From Peribacillus huizhouensis (lineage in GTDB: Bacteria > Bacillota > Bacilli > Bacillales > DSM-1321), in assembly GCF_014138605.1 (NCBI RefSeq), contig NZ_JACJHX010000007.1:172638-224618 (forward strand): 51,981 nucleotides of DNA, in the 5' to 3' direction. The notes under the pieces are model-generated. The model had not been told where the DNA came from and ran no database searches. It saw nothing but the letters and a program-made list of their open reading frames with translations. Shown here one piece after another: positions 35,368 through 43,266 of the stretch. The position numbers and the translations under genes were made by a program. Each line of letters opens with the position of its first letter. The stretch's first letter is position 1.

Positions 35368-35405
35368 CAAATTGGTTTGAATGTATGTACCAATTTGCCA
35401 ATTTG
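35368..35405. promoter_or_regulatory. Inverted-repeat candidate operator upstream of the larA-like gene
   Basis: CAAATTGGT (35368-35376) and ACCAATTTG (35389-35397) form a perfect 9-bp inverted repeat with 12 bases between. A third half-site CCAATTTG follows at once (35398-35405). It lies about 75-110 bp before the start codon. The half-sites resemble the AATTGGT/ACCAATT boxes of UxuR/ExuR-like GntR regulators. Confidence 0.55.
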
Positions 35406-35504
35406 AACCATTGAAATATTAATAACTTCCTAACAAGTTAGATCAATAACTATATGATTCTAGCTACAACTGATACGTACAAGTTCTCCCCAATATGACG
35501 CGTT

Positions 35505-36200
35505 CTAAATGGGATAAGAAAGGTTTCTACTTTCATTTCCTTTACTTTTTTCTCCCTCTTTACGGGCTTTCTTGATCAAAGCTGTAAATTGGCTAGCAAT
35601 ATCTGTTAATACTTCATATCTACCTTCTTCAATCGCCTGCTTGTTAAGTAATGTACCGCCTACGCCAACAGCTACTACGCCATATTGAAAAAATTGTTCA
35701 ACATTATCTAGTGAAACACCACCCGTTGGCATCATCGGAATCTGGCCAAGTGGACCCTTTAATTCCCTAAAGTAGTTTGGTCCAACCACACTTCCTGGGA
35801 AAACTTTAATAATATCGGCACCGGATTGGTAAGCTTTTACGATTTCAGTTGGTGTCATGGCTCCTGGAATAGAAATCTTTCCGTATCGATTCGAGATTTC
35901 AATTGTCTTTTCATCGACGATTGGCGAAAAAATAAAATCGGATCCTGCTTCAATCGCTCTTTTTGCTGTTTCTGCATCAAGGACCGTTCCTGCACCAACT
36001 AGTACCCGCTGACCGAATTCTTGTTTAATTTGTTCAATCATCTTGAAAACGCCAGGTGTATCGGCAGTGATTTCAAGTGCTCCAACTCCGCCAGTTACTA
36101 GCGCATCCGCAATGGAGGAAATTTGTTCAACTTTCGGTCTTCTGATTACTGCCACCAAGCCAGAATCGATTAATCTTTGAATATTCGTTAATTTTTCCAT
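35505..36200 (-). CDS. eda: KDPG/KHG aldolase
   Basis: Eda splits 2-keto-3-deoxy-6-phosphogluconate into pyruvate and glyceraldehyde 3-phosphate by Schiff-base chemistry. The 231-residue protein has the class I aldolase signature: GLVAVIRRP, the catalytic glutamate in GALEITADTPG, VGAGTVLDAETA, and the Schiff-base lysine in ADIIKVFPGSVVGPNY (about 136). MPTGGVSLDN forms the phosphate site. The last 20 residues (KARKEGEKSKGNESRNL) extend slightly beyond the usual end. It follows kdgK by 16 bp. Confidence 0.93.
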   Translation of the reverse strand: MEKLTNIQRLIDSGLVAVIRRPKVEQISSIADALVTGGVGALEITADTPGVFKMIEQIKQEFGQRVLVGAGTVLDAETAKRAIEAGSDFIFSPIVDEKTIEISNRYGKISIPGAMTPTEIVKAYQSGADIIKVFPGSVVGPNYFRELKGPLGQIPMMPTGGVSLDNVEQFFQYGVVAVGVGGTLLNKQAIEEGRYEVLTDIASQFTALIKKARKEGEKSKGNESRNLSYPI

Positions 36201-36216
36201 GAATAAAACCCCTCTC

Positions 36217-37179
36217 CTATCTTTTTACATCTCGGGTATCTGATTCGCCCTTTAGCATTCGCTCTACCTCTTCCTTACTTGGAAGACCTTCCACATCGCC
36301 ATTTGTGCCAACTACAATCGCTCCAACCGCATTTCCTCGCCTTACAGCCTCTGCTATCGGTTCGTTGCACAATAGCCCACTGATTACTCCTGCGGCAAAG
36401 CCATCACCAGCTCCTACCGGGTCGACAACTTGCGCTGGGAAGCCAATGACATATCCTTGCTCAGTACCGTTTTGATAGTAAGCTCCCTCTGCTCCAAGCT
36501 TGACGATAACTATTTTGTCTTTGTTCGGTGATAAACATTCAGCAATTTCTTCTGGTGTTGATTTACCTGTAATAAATTCACCTTCATCAAAACCTGGAAG
36601 GATGATATCTGCTTCTTTCGCCATTTGAGATAATACGTCTCTTGCTTCATCTTGTTCCCACAATGTATAGCGGATATTTGGGTCAAAAACGATTTTAACT
36701 TGATGTTTTTTCGCGATTTCAATAGCTTTGAAAACAGCTTGACGGCTGGATTCACTTATTGCAGGTGTAATACCCGTTAGATGAAGCATTTTCGCATTCG
36801 CGATATACGCTTCATCTAGATCGTCTGCTGATAGTAAGCTGGCAGCTGAATTTTTGCGATAATAATAGACTTGCATATTTGTTGGCGATTTTTTCTCTTT
36901 AAAAAAGAGACCAGTCGGTGCTTCGTCTGTGTATAGACAGCGTGAAGTATCTACGCCTTCACCTCGAATAAATTTGTGAATATATCTCCCAAATGGATCG
37001 TCACCAAGTTTACTGAACCAACCTGTTTGATGACCTAATCTTTGGAGGCCAATGACCGCATTTGATTCTGCTCCACCAATTTGCTTTGTGAATTTATGGT
37101 TATATTCAAGTGGTAGCATTTGTTCAGGATTAAATAAAACCATTGTTTCACCGAACGTTACTACATCTAACTGTTTCAA
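36217..37179 (-). CDS. kdgK: 2-keto-3-deoxygluconate kinase
   Basis: KdgK phosphorylates KDG to KDPG with ATP. This is a PfkB/ribokinase-family protein. The start is TTG at 37179 (MKQLDVVTFGETMVLFNPEQ), eight bases after GGAGG, giving 320 residues. GGAESNAVIGLQRLG is the N-terminal PfkB signature and VDPVGAGDGFAAGVISGLL carries the anion hole and catalytic aspartate. YYYRKNSAASLL is a typical KDG-binding stretch. Position between the TRAP genes and eda supports the call over other PfkB sugar kinases. Confidence 0.92.
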   Translation of the reverse strand: MKQLDVVTFGETMVLFNPEQMLPLEYNHKFTKQIGGAESNAVIGLQRLGHQTGWFSKLGDDPFGRYIHKFIRGEGVDTSRCLYTDEAPTGLFFKEKKSPTNMQVYYYRKNSAASLLSADDLDEAYIANAKMLHLTGITPAISESSRQAVFKAIEIAKKHQVKIVFDPNIRYTLWEQDEARDVLSQMAKEADIILPGFDEGEFITGKSTPEEIAECLSPNKDKIVIVKLGAEGAYYQNGTEQGYVIGFPAQVVDPVGAGDGFAAGVISGLLCNEPIAEAVRRGNAVGAIVVGTNGDVEGLPSKEEVERMLKGESDTRDVKR

Positions 37180-37234
37180 TTTATATACCTCCAAAGTCTA
37201 GTCAACGTAGTCATTTTTAAAAGAGTAAATCTAT

Positions 37235-38515
37235 TCAACCGAATAGATTTGGAATTACTAGCGAAATCCACGGTATAAATAACATAATAATCAAACCAAG
37301 TACTAGGATTCCGACGAATGGCAGTATAGCTTTTGCTACTTTTTCTATCGATAGTCCGGTAATGCCTGATGCAACAAAGAGGTTAACACCAAGCGGTGGT
37401 GTCATCATGCCAATTTCCGCTCCTACAATTAAAAGAATACCGAAATGCACTGGATTCACACCTAATTGCTGAAGCACAGGTAAGAATAATGGTGCGAGAA
37501 TGATAATAATTGATAAAGTCTCCATAAACGTTCCTACAAATAAGACGAGTGCTACAATCAATAATAGAACAATATATTTATTGTCGGAAATTCCCAAAAT
37601 TAAATCGGCCAATTGATTTGGAACCTGATACATCGAAATAAGCTTTCCAAATGCAGTCGCTGTTCCGAGAATAATCATTACTGTACCAGTCATCATCGCT
37701 GAAGAGATTAAAATCTTTGGTACGTCTTTCCATTTCAATTCTTTATAAACAAACAAACCAATGATTAATCCATAAACAACAGCAATAACCGCTGATTCAG
37801 TCGGAGTAAATGCCCCAGAGTAGATTCCGCCGAGTATAATGACCGGTGCCATTAAAGCCCAGAAAGCATTCTTTGTCGTTCTAGCAAATCGGCCAAAATT
37901 GAACTTTTGTCCAGTCCCAACATAGCCTCTCCTTTTAGAAATAAGATAGACTACTAGAATCATTAAAAGCGCTAAGAAAATACCAGGAACGAATCCTGCT
38001 AAAAACATATCGCCAATCGAAACACCTGTCACAACACCATAAATAATCATTGGAATCGATGGTGGGATAACAATCCCTAAACCACCTCCTGAACCAGCAA
38101 CTGCCGAAGCAAAATCTTTACTATATCCTCTAGCAACCATCGCCGGAATCATGATCGATCCAATTGCAGCAACTGTAGCTGGACTAGAACCAGAAATCGC
38201 CGCAAAGATGGAACAGGCAATAATGGTTACAATCCCAAACCCACCAGTAATATTACCCATCATTTCTTGGGCGACGTTAATAATTCTTTTTGACAGACCG
38301 CCCGTTTCCATTAAGGCTCCTGCTAAAATAAAGAACGGTACAGCCATAAGCGGGAAGGAATCAACGGCTGTAAAAGCTTGCTGAGCCATAAATGAAGCTG
38401 GTATGCCCCCTACTAGTAAAGCTGAAACTGTTGCAATCCCCATCGAGAAAGCGATTGGCACGCCAATAAGTAGACAGATAATTAATACTAATCCTAATAC
38501 CAATGGTACTGACAT
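37235..38515 (-). CDS. dctM: TRAP transporter large permease DctM
   Basis: DctM is the 12-helix channel subunit of a tripartite ATP-independent periplasmic-type transporter driven by sodium. The 426-residue protein starts at ATG 38515 behind GAGGGGTGATTTG. Family motifs include VPFFILAGALMETGG, FAAISGSSPATVAAIGS, GSGGGLGIVIPPSIPMIIYG and EIGMMTPPLGVNLFVASG. The protein is hydrophobic throughout. It begins four bases after the dctQ stop. Confidence 0.95.
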   Translation of the reverse strand: MSVPLVLGLVLIICLLIGVPIAFSMGIATVSALLVGGIPASFMAQQAFTAVDSFPLMAVPFFILAGALMETGGLSKRIINVAQEMMGNITGGFGIVTIIACSIFAAISGSSPATVAAIGSIMIPAMVARGYSKDFASAVAGSGGGLGIVIPPSIPMIIYGVVTGVSIGDMFLAGFVPGIFLALLMILVVYLISKRRGYVGTGQKFNFGRFARTTKNAFWALMAPVIILGGIYSGAFTPTESAVIAVVYGLIIGLFVYKELKWKDVPKILISSAMMTGTVMIILGTATAFGKLISMYQVPNQLADLILGISDNKYIVLLLIVALVLFVGTFMETLSIIIILAPLFLPVLQQLGVNPVHFGILLIVGAEIGMMTPPLGVNLFVASGITGLSIEKVAKAILPFVGILVLGLIIMLFIPWISLVIPNLFG

Positions 38516-38519
38516 CAAA

Positions 38520-39035
38520 TCACCCCTCTATTGCTCTCTTTAATTTTTCTTCTTCCGATAATTCGTCATCCCCTCGGAATCGACCAATGATTCCTTGTAA
38601 TACCCGTAAAGCAATCAAAGCATAGCCGATAGGAATAATTGAATACACAAGCCACATTGGCAATTGGACTGCTGGTGAAAGTTGTCCATGCCCCATCATC
38701 ATCATGACCATTTCATAGCCGTAAAATGCAACGAAAATCGTAAAGGCGACCCATAATATATCCGATAAGAGCCCAAACCATTTTGAAATAGATCGCGGAA
38801 AGAATGTATCAATAATTTCAACTCGAATATGACGGCCATGCTTGGCAGCCATAGCAGCAGATAGGTAGATTAACCAAACAAAGAAATAACGCGAGATTTC
38901 CTCTGTCCAACCAATTGAAATGTTAAATACAAATCGTGATAATACTTGCGCAAACGTTAAAATGACCATTCCTGAAAAAATAACCGCAATAATGGACTCT
39001 TCAAAGTAACGATCGAACTTCTTTAATAGAGACAT
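38520..39035 (-). CDS. dctQ: TRAP transporter small permease DctQ
   Basis: DctQ is the four-helix partner of DctM. The 171-residue protein has membrane segments about 14-33 (ESIIAVIFSGMVILTFAQVL), 47-66, 85-107 and 125-147. WTEEISRYFFVWLIYLSAA and KHGRHIRVEIIDTFF are the conserved DctQ motif. It ends in a charged tail. It follows dctP after a 107-bp spacer with a strong hairpin, and couples tightly to dctM. Confidence 0.94.
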   Translation of the reverse strand: MSLLKKFDRYFEESIIAVIFSGMVILTFAQVLSRFVFNISIGWTEEISRYFFVWLIYLSAAMAAKHGRHIRVEIIDTFFPRSISKWFGLLSDILWVAFTIFVAFYGYEMVMMMMGHGQLSPAVQLPMWLVYSIIPIGYALIALRVLQGIIGRFRGDDELSEEEKLKRAIEG

Positions 39036-39090
39036 CCGTTTCCCCCCTTAAAAGTAGATTATTCAGGTTTTGTTTTATTAACTTGTGCCA

Positions 39091-39130
39091 AAATAAAGGG
39101 AGTAAGTAAAGATCTCTCCTCCCTTTATTT
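39091..39130. terminator. Perfect 12-bp hairpin between dctP and dctQ
   Basis: AAATAAAGGGAG (39091-39102) and CTCCCTTTATTT (39119-39130) pair fully around a 16-base loop. On the minus strand only TTTTGG follows, so termination is likely partial. Such a structure after a binding-protein gene usually keeps DctP more abundant than its permeases, by mRNA protection or attenuation. Confidence 0.7.
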
Positions 39131-39142
39131 TTAGCGTTTTTT

Positions 39143-40186
39143 TTACTTGCCTGCCTCTTCGACGGCTTTCCTCATTCTGTCAATCGTGTCTTTCCCAATT
39201 TTGTCGGAGAATTTTTCCACAACTGGATCCGTAATCGCTTTCATTTCTTCGCGTGCTTCAGGAGTAATCTCTGTAACTGTCATTCCTTCTTGTTCTAACT
39301 CAGCAATATATGTACTGTTTGCTTCACGGTTTAGCTTACGTGAGTAATCGCCAGCTTCTTTTGCTGCTTTAACCAAAATGTCTTGCTCTTCTTTTGAAGA
39401 TTCATCCCAGAATATTTTGCTTAATAACACAACAAATGGACTGTAGACATGATGAGTGAGAGAAACATGCTTCTGTACTTCGTTATACTTTTGAAGATAG
39501 ATCGTTGCTATCGGATTTTCTTGGCCATCAATTGTGCCTTGCTGCATAGCAGTGAATAATTCAGCAAACGCCATTGGAGTCGGGTTGGCACCTAGTGCTT
39601 TGAACGCTTCTAGATGAAGTTGGTTTTCCATTGTACGAATTTTCAAGTTTTTGAAATCCCCAACATTTGATACAGCGACTTTGTTGTTTGTTAAATCACG
39701 AAATCCATTTTCCCAGTATGCGAGGCCTACCATTCCTTGATCTGGTAATTTTTCTAATAGCTCTTTTGCAATATCACTTTCTAACAATACTTTGTCAGCC
39801 ACTTCTTCACTTGGGAACATAAATGGGATATCATATACTGAGTACTCAGGTATAAAGTTCGCAATTGGAGCTGTTGATGGAATCGTCATTTGCTGAGTCC
39901 CTAATTGAAGCGCTTCCATCATTGCGCGATCGTCACCTAATTGACTGCTGTGATACGTTTCTACTTTGATTGCGCCGTTTGTTTCTTTTTCAACGATTTC
40001 TTTAAACTTCAGAAGCCCTAGATATTGTGGATGCTTGTCATTTAGACCGATCCCCGCTCGGATGATCCTTGCATCACCTGATGATTTTCCTCCACCACTT
40101 GCCTTCTCCCCACTCGTTCCACATGCAGCAAGTATTGATGTGATTAACGTTAGAATCATAAATAGTGATAAAAACTTCTTAGACAT
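39143..40186 (-). CDS. dctP: TRAP transporter substrate-binding lipoprotein DctP
   Basis: DctP captures the substrate outside the cell and delivers it to DctQM. The 347-residue protein has a lipoprotein signal peptide with lipobox ILAACG (Cys22), then a serine/glycine linker. The family arginine/carboxylate site is at LKIRTMENQLHLEAFKALGA and the motif PMAFAELFTAMQQGTIDGQENP is conserved. The close match to the second DctP at 43267 suggests similar ligands, probably a hexonate or uronate. GGGGG precedes ATG. It is the first gene of the transporter-catabolic series; a cre-like site lies 35 bp upstream. Confidence 0.94.
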   Translation of the reverse strand: MSKKFLSLFMILTLITSILAACGTSGEKASGGGKSSGDARIIRAGIGLNDKHPQYLGLLKFKEIVEKETNGAIKVETYHSSQLGDDRAMMEALQLGTQQMTIPSTAPIANFIPEYSVYDIPFMFPSEEVADKVLLESDIAKELLEKLPDQGMVGLAYWENGFRDLTNNKVAVSNVGDFKNLKIRTMENQLHLEAFKALGANPTPMAFAELFTAMQQGTIDGQENPIATIYLQKYNEVQKHVSLTHHVYSPFVVLLSKIFWDESSKEEQDILVKAAKEAGDYSRKLNREANSTYIAELEQEGMTVTEITPEAREEMKAITDPVVEKFSDKIGKDTIDRMRKAVEEAGK

Positions 40187-40220
40187 TGTGTTTCCCCCTT
40201 TTAATAATCGATCTCAATAT

Positions 40221-40235
40221 AGAATGCGCTTACAA
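40221..40235 (-). promoter_or_regulatory. Candidate CcpA site (cre) upstream of dctP
   Basis: On the minus strand TTGTAAGCGCATTCT satisfies WTGNAANCGNWNNCW at every position. It lies 35 bp before the dctP start, so bound CcpA would block transcription of the whole TRAP-kdgK-eda series. Confidence 0.65.
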
Positions 40236-40309
40236 AACGCATCTTCCCACCCCCTATGGGAAGTGGATCTATCTAATCTAGTTTTTTCTAACTAGAAAAA
40301 TAGCCAATG

Positions 40310-41320
40310 CTAATTCTTAGGTAATTGCCCCTGAAAAAGAGTCGGTTGAAAACGATGGATCTCGGACTCGAATAGAACATCTCTCTTTTCAATCTTTTCT
40401 AAAAGTCGTTCTGCTGCTTTATTCCCCATTTCGAAAGCTGGTTGAGATAAGAAGGAGAGTGAAGGCTCCAACACCGTCGCAAAAGGAATATCATCAAATC
40501 CCACAACTTCTATTTCTTCTGGAATGTTCAACCCATTTTCTTTTACAAATTTAAGAACTTCAAAAAGTGTGAGATCATTTGACGCAACTAAGGCTGTAGG
40601 CTTTTCACATAATGAAAACATCTCCTTCAGTCCCGATTGAAGCTTGTCCACACCCATGCTTTTGATATATTCATTGGTGACTGGCAGCCCGTGTACTTTC
40701 AAAGCCTTTTTAAAACCCTCGAGTCTTTCTACCCTAGGTGTAACCATTCTTTCAATAGAAGGTGTCACCACTCCAATACGAGTATGGCCCCGATCAACTA
40801 GATGTTTTACAGCTAAATTCGAAGCGTTTTCATTATCTAATAAAAATGCATCGATATTAACACCTTCAATCATCCGATCTAAGAAGACTACTGGATAATT
40901 CATTTTCACCATAGAGTCGTAAAGTGCCAAATTGCCACCTGTAGGAAAAATAGCCATACCATCAATTTGCTTTGCAAGCAACATTTGAATATACTTCTCT
41001 TCCTTGACAGGATCATCATCAGCATTACAAACGATAACATGAAAATCATTTTCATTGCATGTATCCTCAATAGCTCGAATGACTTTTGTAGAAAATGAGT
41101 GGAGTATATTGGCAACAATGACACCAATTGTTGAAGATCGCTTTTGCTTTAAACTCCTGGCTACGATATTCGGTTGATATCCAAGCTGACTAATGGCATT
41201 TTCAATCCGTAACTTTGTTGTTTCCCCCATATAGTCATACCGCTTATTTAAATATTGTGAGACAGTACTCTTAGACACGCAAGCAAGCTTCGCTACATCT
41301 GTTATTGTTATCCGTTTCAT
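40310..41320 (-). CDS. LacI-family transcriptional regulator
   Basis: The 336-residue protein begins with a classical LacI helix-turn-helix: ITITDVAKLACVSKSTVSQYLNKRY, quoted as DVAKLACVSKSTVSQYL (about 7-23), and a hinge region QPNIVARSLKQKRSSTIGVI. The periplasmic-binding-protein-like core spans about 60-330. Such regulators often control KDG pathways (KdgR, ExuR in Bacillus). It lies upstream of dctP in the same direction with a 123-bp gap, and has a triple palindromic operator before its own start. The ligand may be KDG or KDPG, by analogy only. Confidence 0.9.
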   Translation of the reverse strand: MKRITITDVAKLACVSKSTVSQYLNKRYDYMGETTKLRIENAISQLGYQPNIVARSLKQKRSSTIGVIVANILHSFSTKVIRAIEDTCNENDFHVIVCNADDDPVKEEKYIQMLLAKQIDGMAIFPTGGNLALYDSMVKMNYPVVFLDRMIEGVNIDAFLLDNENASNLAVKHLVDRGHTRIGVVTPSIERMVTPRVERLEGFKKALKVHGLPVTNEYIKSMGVDKLQSGLKEMFSLCEKPTALVASNDLTLFEVLKFVKENGLNIPEEIEVVGFDDIPFATVLEPSLSFLSQPAFEMGNKAAERLLEKIEKRDVLFESEIHRFQPTLFQGQLPKN

Positions 41321-41338
41321 CCTTTAGCTCCTTTTACC

Positions 41339-41379
41339 TAAACCGATTTTTTTATAAATCGATTTACTAAATCGGTTTA
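41339..41379. promoter_or_regulatory. Triple LacI-type operator upstream of the LacI gene
   Basis: Three 12-bp boxes occur in 41 bp: TAAACCGATTTT (41339-41350), TAAATCGATTTA (41355-41366, a perfect palindrome) and TAAATCGGTTTA (41368-41379). The first and third are inverted copies of one another. All have the central CG of LacI-family operators. They begin 19 bp before the start codon, consistent with autoregulation. Confidence 0.75.
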
Positions 41380-41590
41380 TGAATTGAGTATAAGTGAAAA
41401 TAAAAACCATTACAATATGTTTTTTGTTTTTTTTGAAAAATTATTTTATTAACAATTAAGGAATTATTCAATAATAAACAACAATAGGTGATAGAGGTTA
41501 TATCTCCTATTGTTGATTAATTTACCGATACACCCTAGCTTTATTAAACGGAAGGAAACTTTCCCTTCTCAAGATTTGTTCTTTATTTTA

Positions 41591-42601
41591 TTACATCTCT
41601 ATTACTGCTTTAATAACTTTATTAGCTGGATTAATATATGATTCAAAATCATCAATGATCATGGAAAAGTTTGTACGATTTGTAATTAAGCCATCAATTT
41701 GAATTAAGCCTTCCTCTATACAATCAATGACATGTAAAAAGTCTTTTAAAGTTGCATTTCTGCTCGCTAGTAAACTCATTTCTCGTTTATGAAATTCAGG
41801 ATGATTAAATATAAGATCATCCTTCACTAAACCAACATAAACTAACATCCCGCCATGACTTACAAAATTGAAAGCACTCATCATCGACGACTTATTCCCA
41901 GTCGCATCAAAAACAACTGTTGGAAACTCACCGTTAGTAAAGTCCTTCACGCGATCTATGGGATTTTTTTGTGCATGAACGATATGATCGACTCCAGCCC
42001 ATTGTTTACAAAATGTCAGTCGATCTTCGTTTACATCCATCGCTATTACTGTAGCTCCTGTTAACTTAGCAAGCCGCATCACTCCCAAGCCAATCGGACC
42101 TGCTCCAATTACTAATGCTATCTGACCTGCTTTTAAATTAGAACGGCGAACTGCATGTGCACCAATACTTAATGGTTCTACCATTGATGCTTCATCTAAA
42201 CTTAAATTATTCACTTTTAATACATGATCAACAGGCACACGGATATATTCTTTCATACCTCCATCCATGTGTACACCGAAAACTTTCATGTCTGTGCAGC
42301 AATTTGTTTTACCATTTCTACAGGCTACACACTTTCCACATTCCATATATGGAATAATCGTTACAAGATCACCTACTTGGATCTTGTCATCTCCAACAAC
42401 ATCCACTATTTCTCCCGATAATTCATGTCCTAATACTCTTGGATATGTAAAATAAGGTTGGTTCCCATTGTATGCGTGTACATCCGTTCCACAAATACCA
42501 ATTCTTTTTACTTTTATGATCACTTCTCCCTGTCTAGCAGTTGGTATATCTTCAATTATCTCTTGCAAATGTTTCGGCTCCTTACAACTTATCACTCTCA
42601 T
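41591..42601 (-). CDS. Zinc-dependent alcohol dehydrogenase (RspB/L-gulonate type)
   Basis: This is a medium-chain polyol dehydrogenase. From ATG 42601 behind AAAGGAG it has 336 residues. The catalytic zinc site has Cys in GICGTDVHAYNG and HE in VLGHELSGEIV. The four-cysteine structural zinc site is ECGKCVACRNGKTNCC (about 90-106). The NAD fold has VIGAGPIGLGVMRLAKLTGA. In gulonate/idonate catabolism such RspB-like enzymes work with RspA/ManD dehydratases, oxidising L-gulonate or L-idonate at C5; the manD gene nearby suggests this. Galactonate or sorbitol-like substrates are alternatives. Confidence 0.85.
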   Translation of the reverse strand: MRVISCKEPKHLQEIIEDIPTARQGEVIIKVKRIGICGTDVHAYNGNQPYFTYPRVLGHELSGEIVDVVGDDKIQVGDLVTIIPYMECGKCVACRNGKTNCCTDMKVFGVHMDGGMKEYIRVPVDHVLKVNNLSLDEASMVEPLSIGAHAVRRSNLKAGQIALVIGAGPIGLGVMRLAKLTGATVIAMDVNEDRLTFCKQWAGVDHIVHAQKNPIDRVKDFTNGEFPTVVFDATGNKSSMMSAFNFVSHGGMLVYVGLVKDDLIFNHPEFHKREMSLLASRNATLKDFLHVIDCIEEGLIQIDGLITNRTNFSMIIDDFESYINPANKVIKAVIEM

Positions 42602-42881
42602 TATTACCACTCCTTTCTAAAATAATGGTGTCTCATAAGGGTTTGACATCGCACCCTAAATCAGTCTGTAGTGATTCATACACGTATCTCATACTGTCTA
42701 TAGTTTTTCGGATATCTGATCCTTTGCATTTGGGACAGCCCCTTCTAAATAACCAGAAAAGTAGATTTCATCTAGTCTAGCTTCCATATTCATATTATCA
42801 TCAATATTCCGAACTTATATTGCGTAAAACTACAATAATATAGCTTATTTTGATATTTGAGTACAGTTTTAATCTTCCTTT
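42602..42881. other. Upstream region of the zinc dehydrogenase
   Basis: These 280 bp precede the MITE and hold no gene. The MITE insertion separates this dehydrogenase from the dctP-like gene upstream. The promoter of the dehydrogenase should lie here, unless it is read from dctP2 through the MITE. Confidence 0.45.
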
Positions 42882-42889
42882 ATTCATTA

Positions 42890-43123
42890 GGCTCTTTTCG
42901 TAAAGATTGTTGTTTTTAGCAAGAAACCAATTCGAACAGATGTTGATCTTCGTTACAGGTGCGAGACTCCTGCGGGAAAAGCGTGTTGAGGGAGACACCG
43001 CAAGTGCAAAGCACTGAGGAGGCTTCTGAGACCGCCCGCGGAAAGCGAGTACCTGCAACGGAAATCAACCCGGGTTATTAGTGTAAAAATGATTGAAAAG
43101 CAACAAAGTATGTGAAAACAGCC
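42890..43123 (+). mobile_element. 234-bp MITE (family D) with 8-bp target duplication
   Basis: The element is flanked by ATTCATTA on both sides (42882-42889 and 43124-43131). Its ends are inverted repeats: GGCTCTTTTCGTAAAG at the left and GGCTGTTTTCACATAC at the right (reverse strand), 21 identities over 28 bases. No transposase is encoded. The interior (42942-43068) is a long fold-back bounded by GTTGAT/ATCAAC and containing the GC-rich blocks GCGAGACTCCTGCGGGAAA and CCGCCCGCGGAAAGCGAGTA, which I recognise as common in Bacillaceae genomes. GGCTCTTT ends and 8-bp duplications are features of ISL3-family insertion sequences; an ISL3-driven MITE is my best guess. Confidence 0.88.
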
Positions 43124-43148
43124 ATTCATTATTAAATATAATGGATCC

Positions 43149-43218
43149 AAAAAAAGGGGCTGACTCCAACACTCCTACACAGTATTACACTGTATGTAGG
43201 ATGTGTGGGTCTTCCCCC
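43149..43218 (-). terminator. Family B-like long hairpin after the second dctP
   Basis: On the minus strand GGGGGAAGACCCACACATCC pairs with the distal arm GGAGTGTTGGAGTCAGCCCC through an imperfect stem of about 28 bp, followed by TTTTTTT. It lies about 50 bp after the dctP2 stop. It resembles family B (GGGGCTGACTCC ends) but is shorter. Confidence 0.7.
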
Positions 43219-43266
43219 TATCTATGAGCATCCTTATCTACTTCACTCATAAGCTAAAATCTCGTA

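Noticed and set aside
40243..40300. Two small hairpins between the LacI gene and dctP
   Set aside because: CTTCCCA/TGGGAAG and CTAGTT/AACTAG pairs are short and have no convincing T-run on the coding strand.
42801..43058. Minus-strand open frame of 85 codons across the MITE
   Set aside because: It lies across the GC-rich palindromic interior of the element, has no ribosome site and is explained by the repeat.
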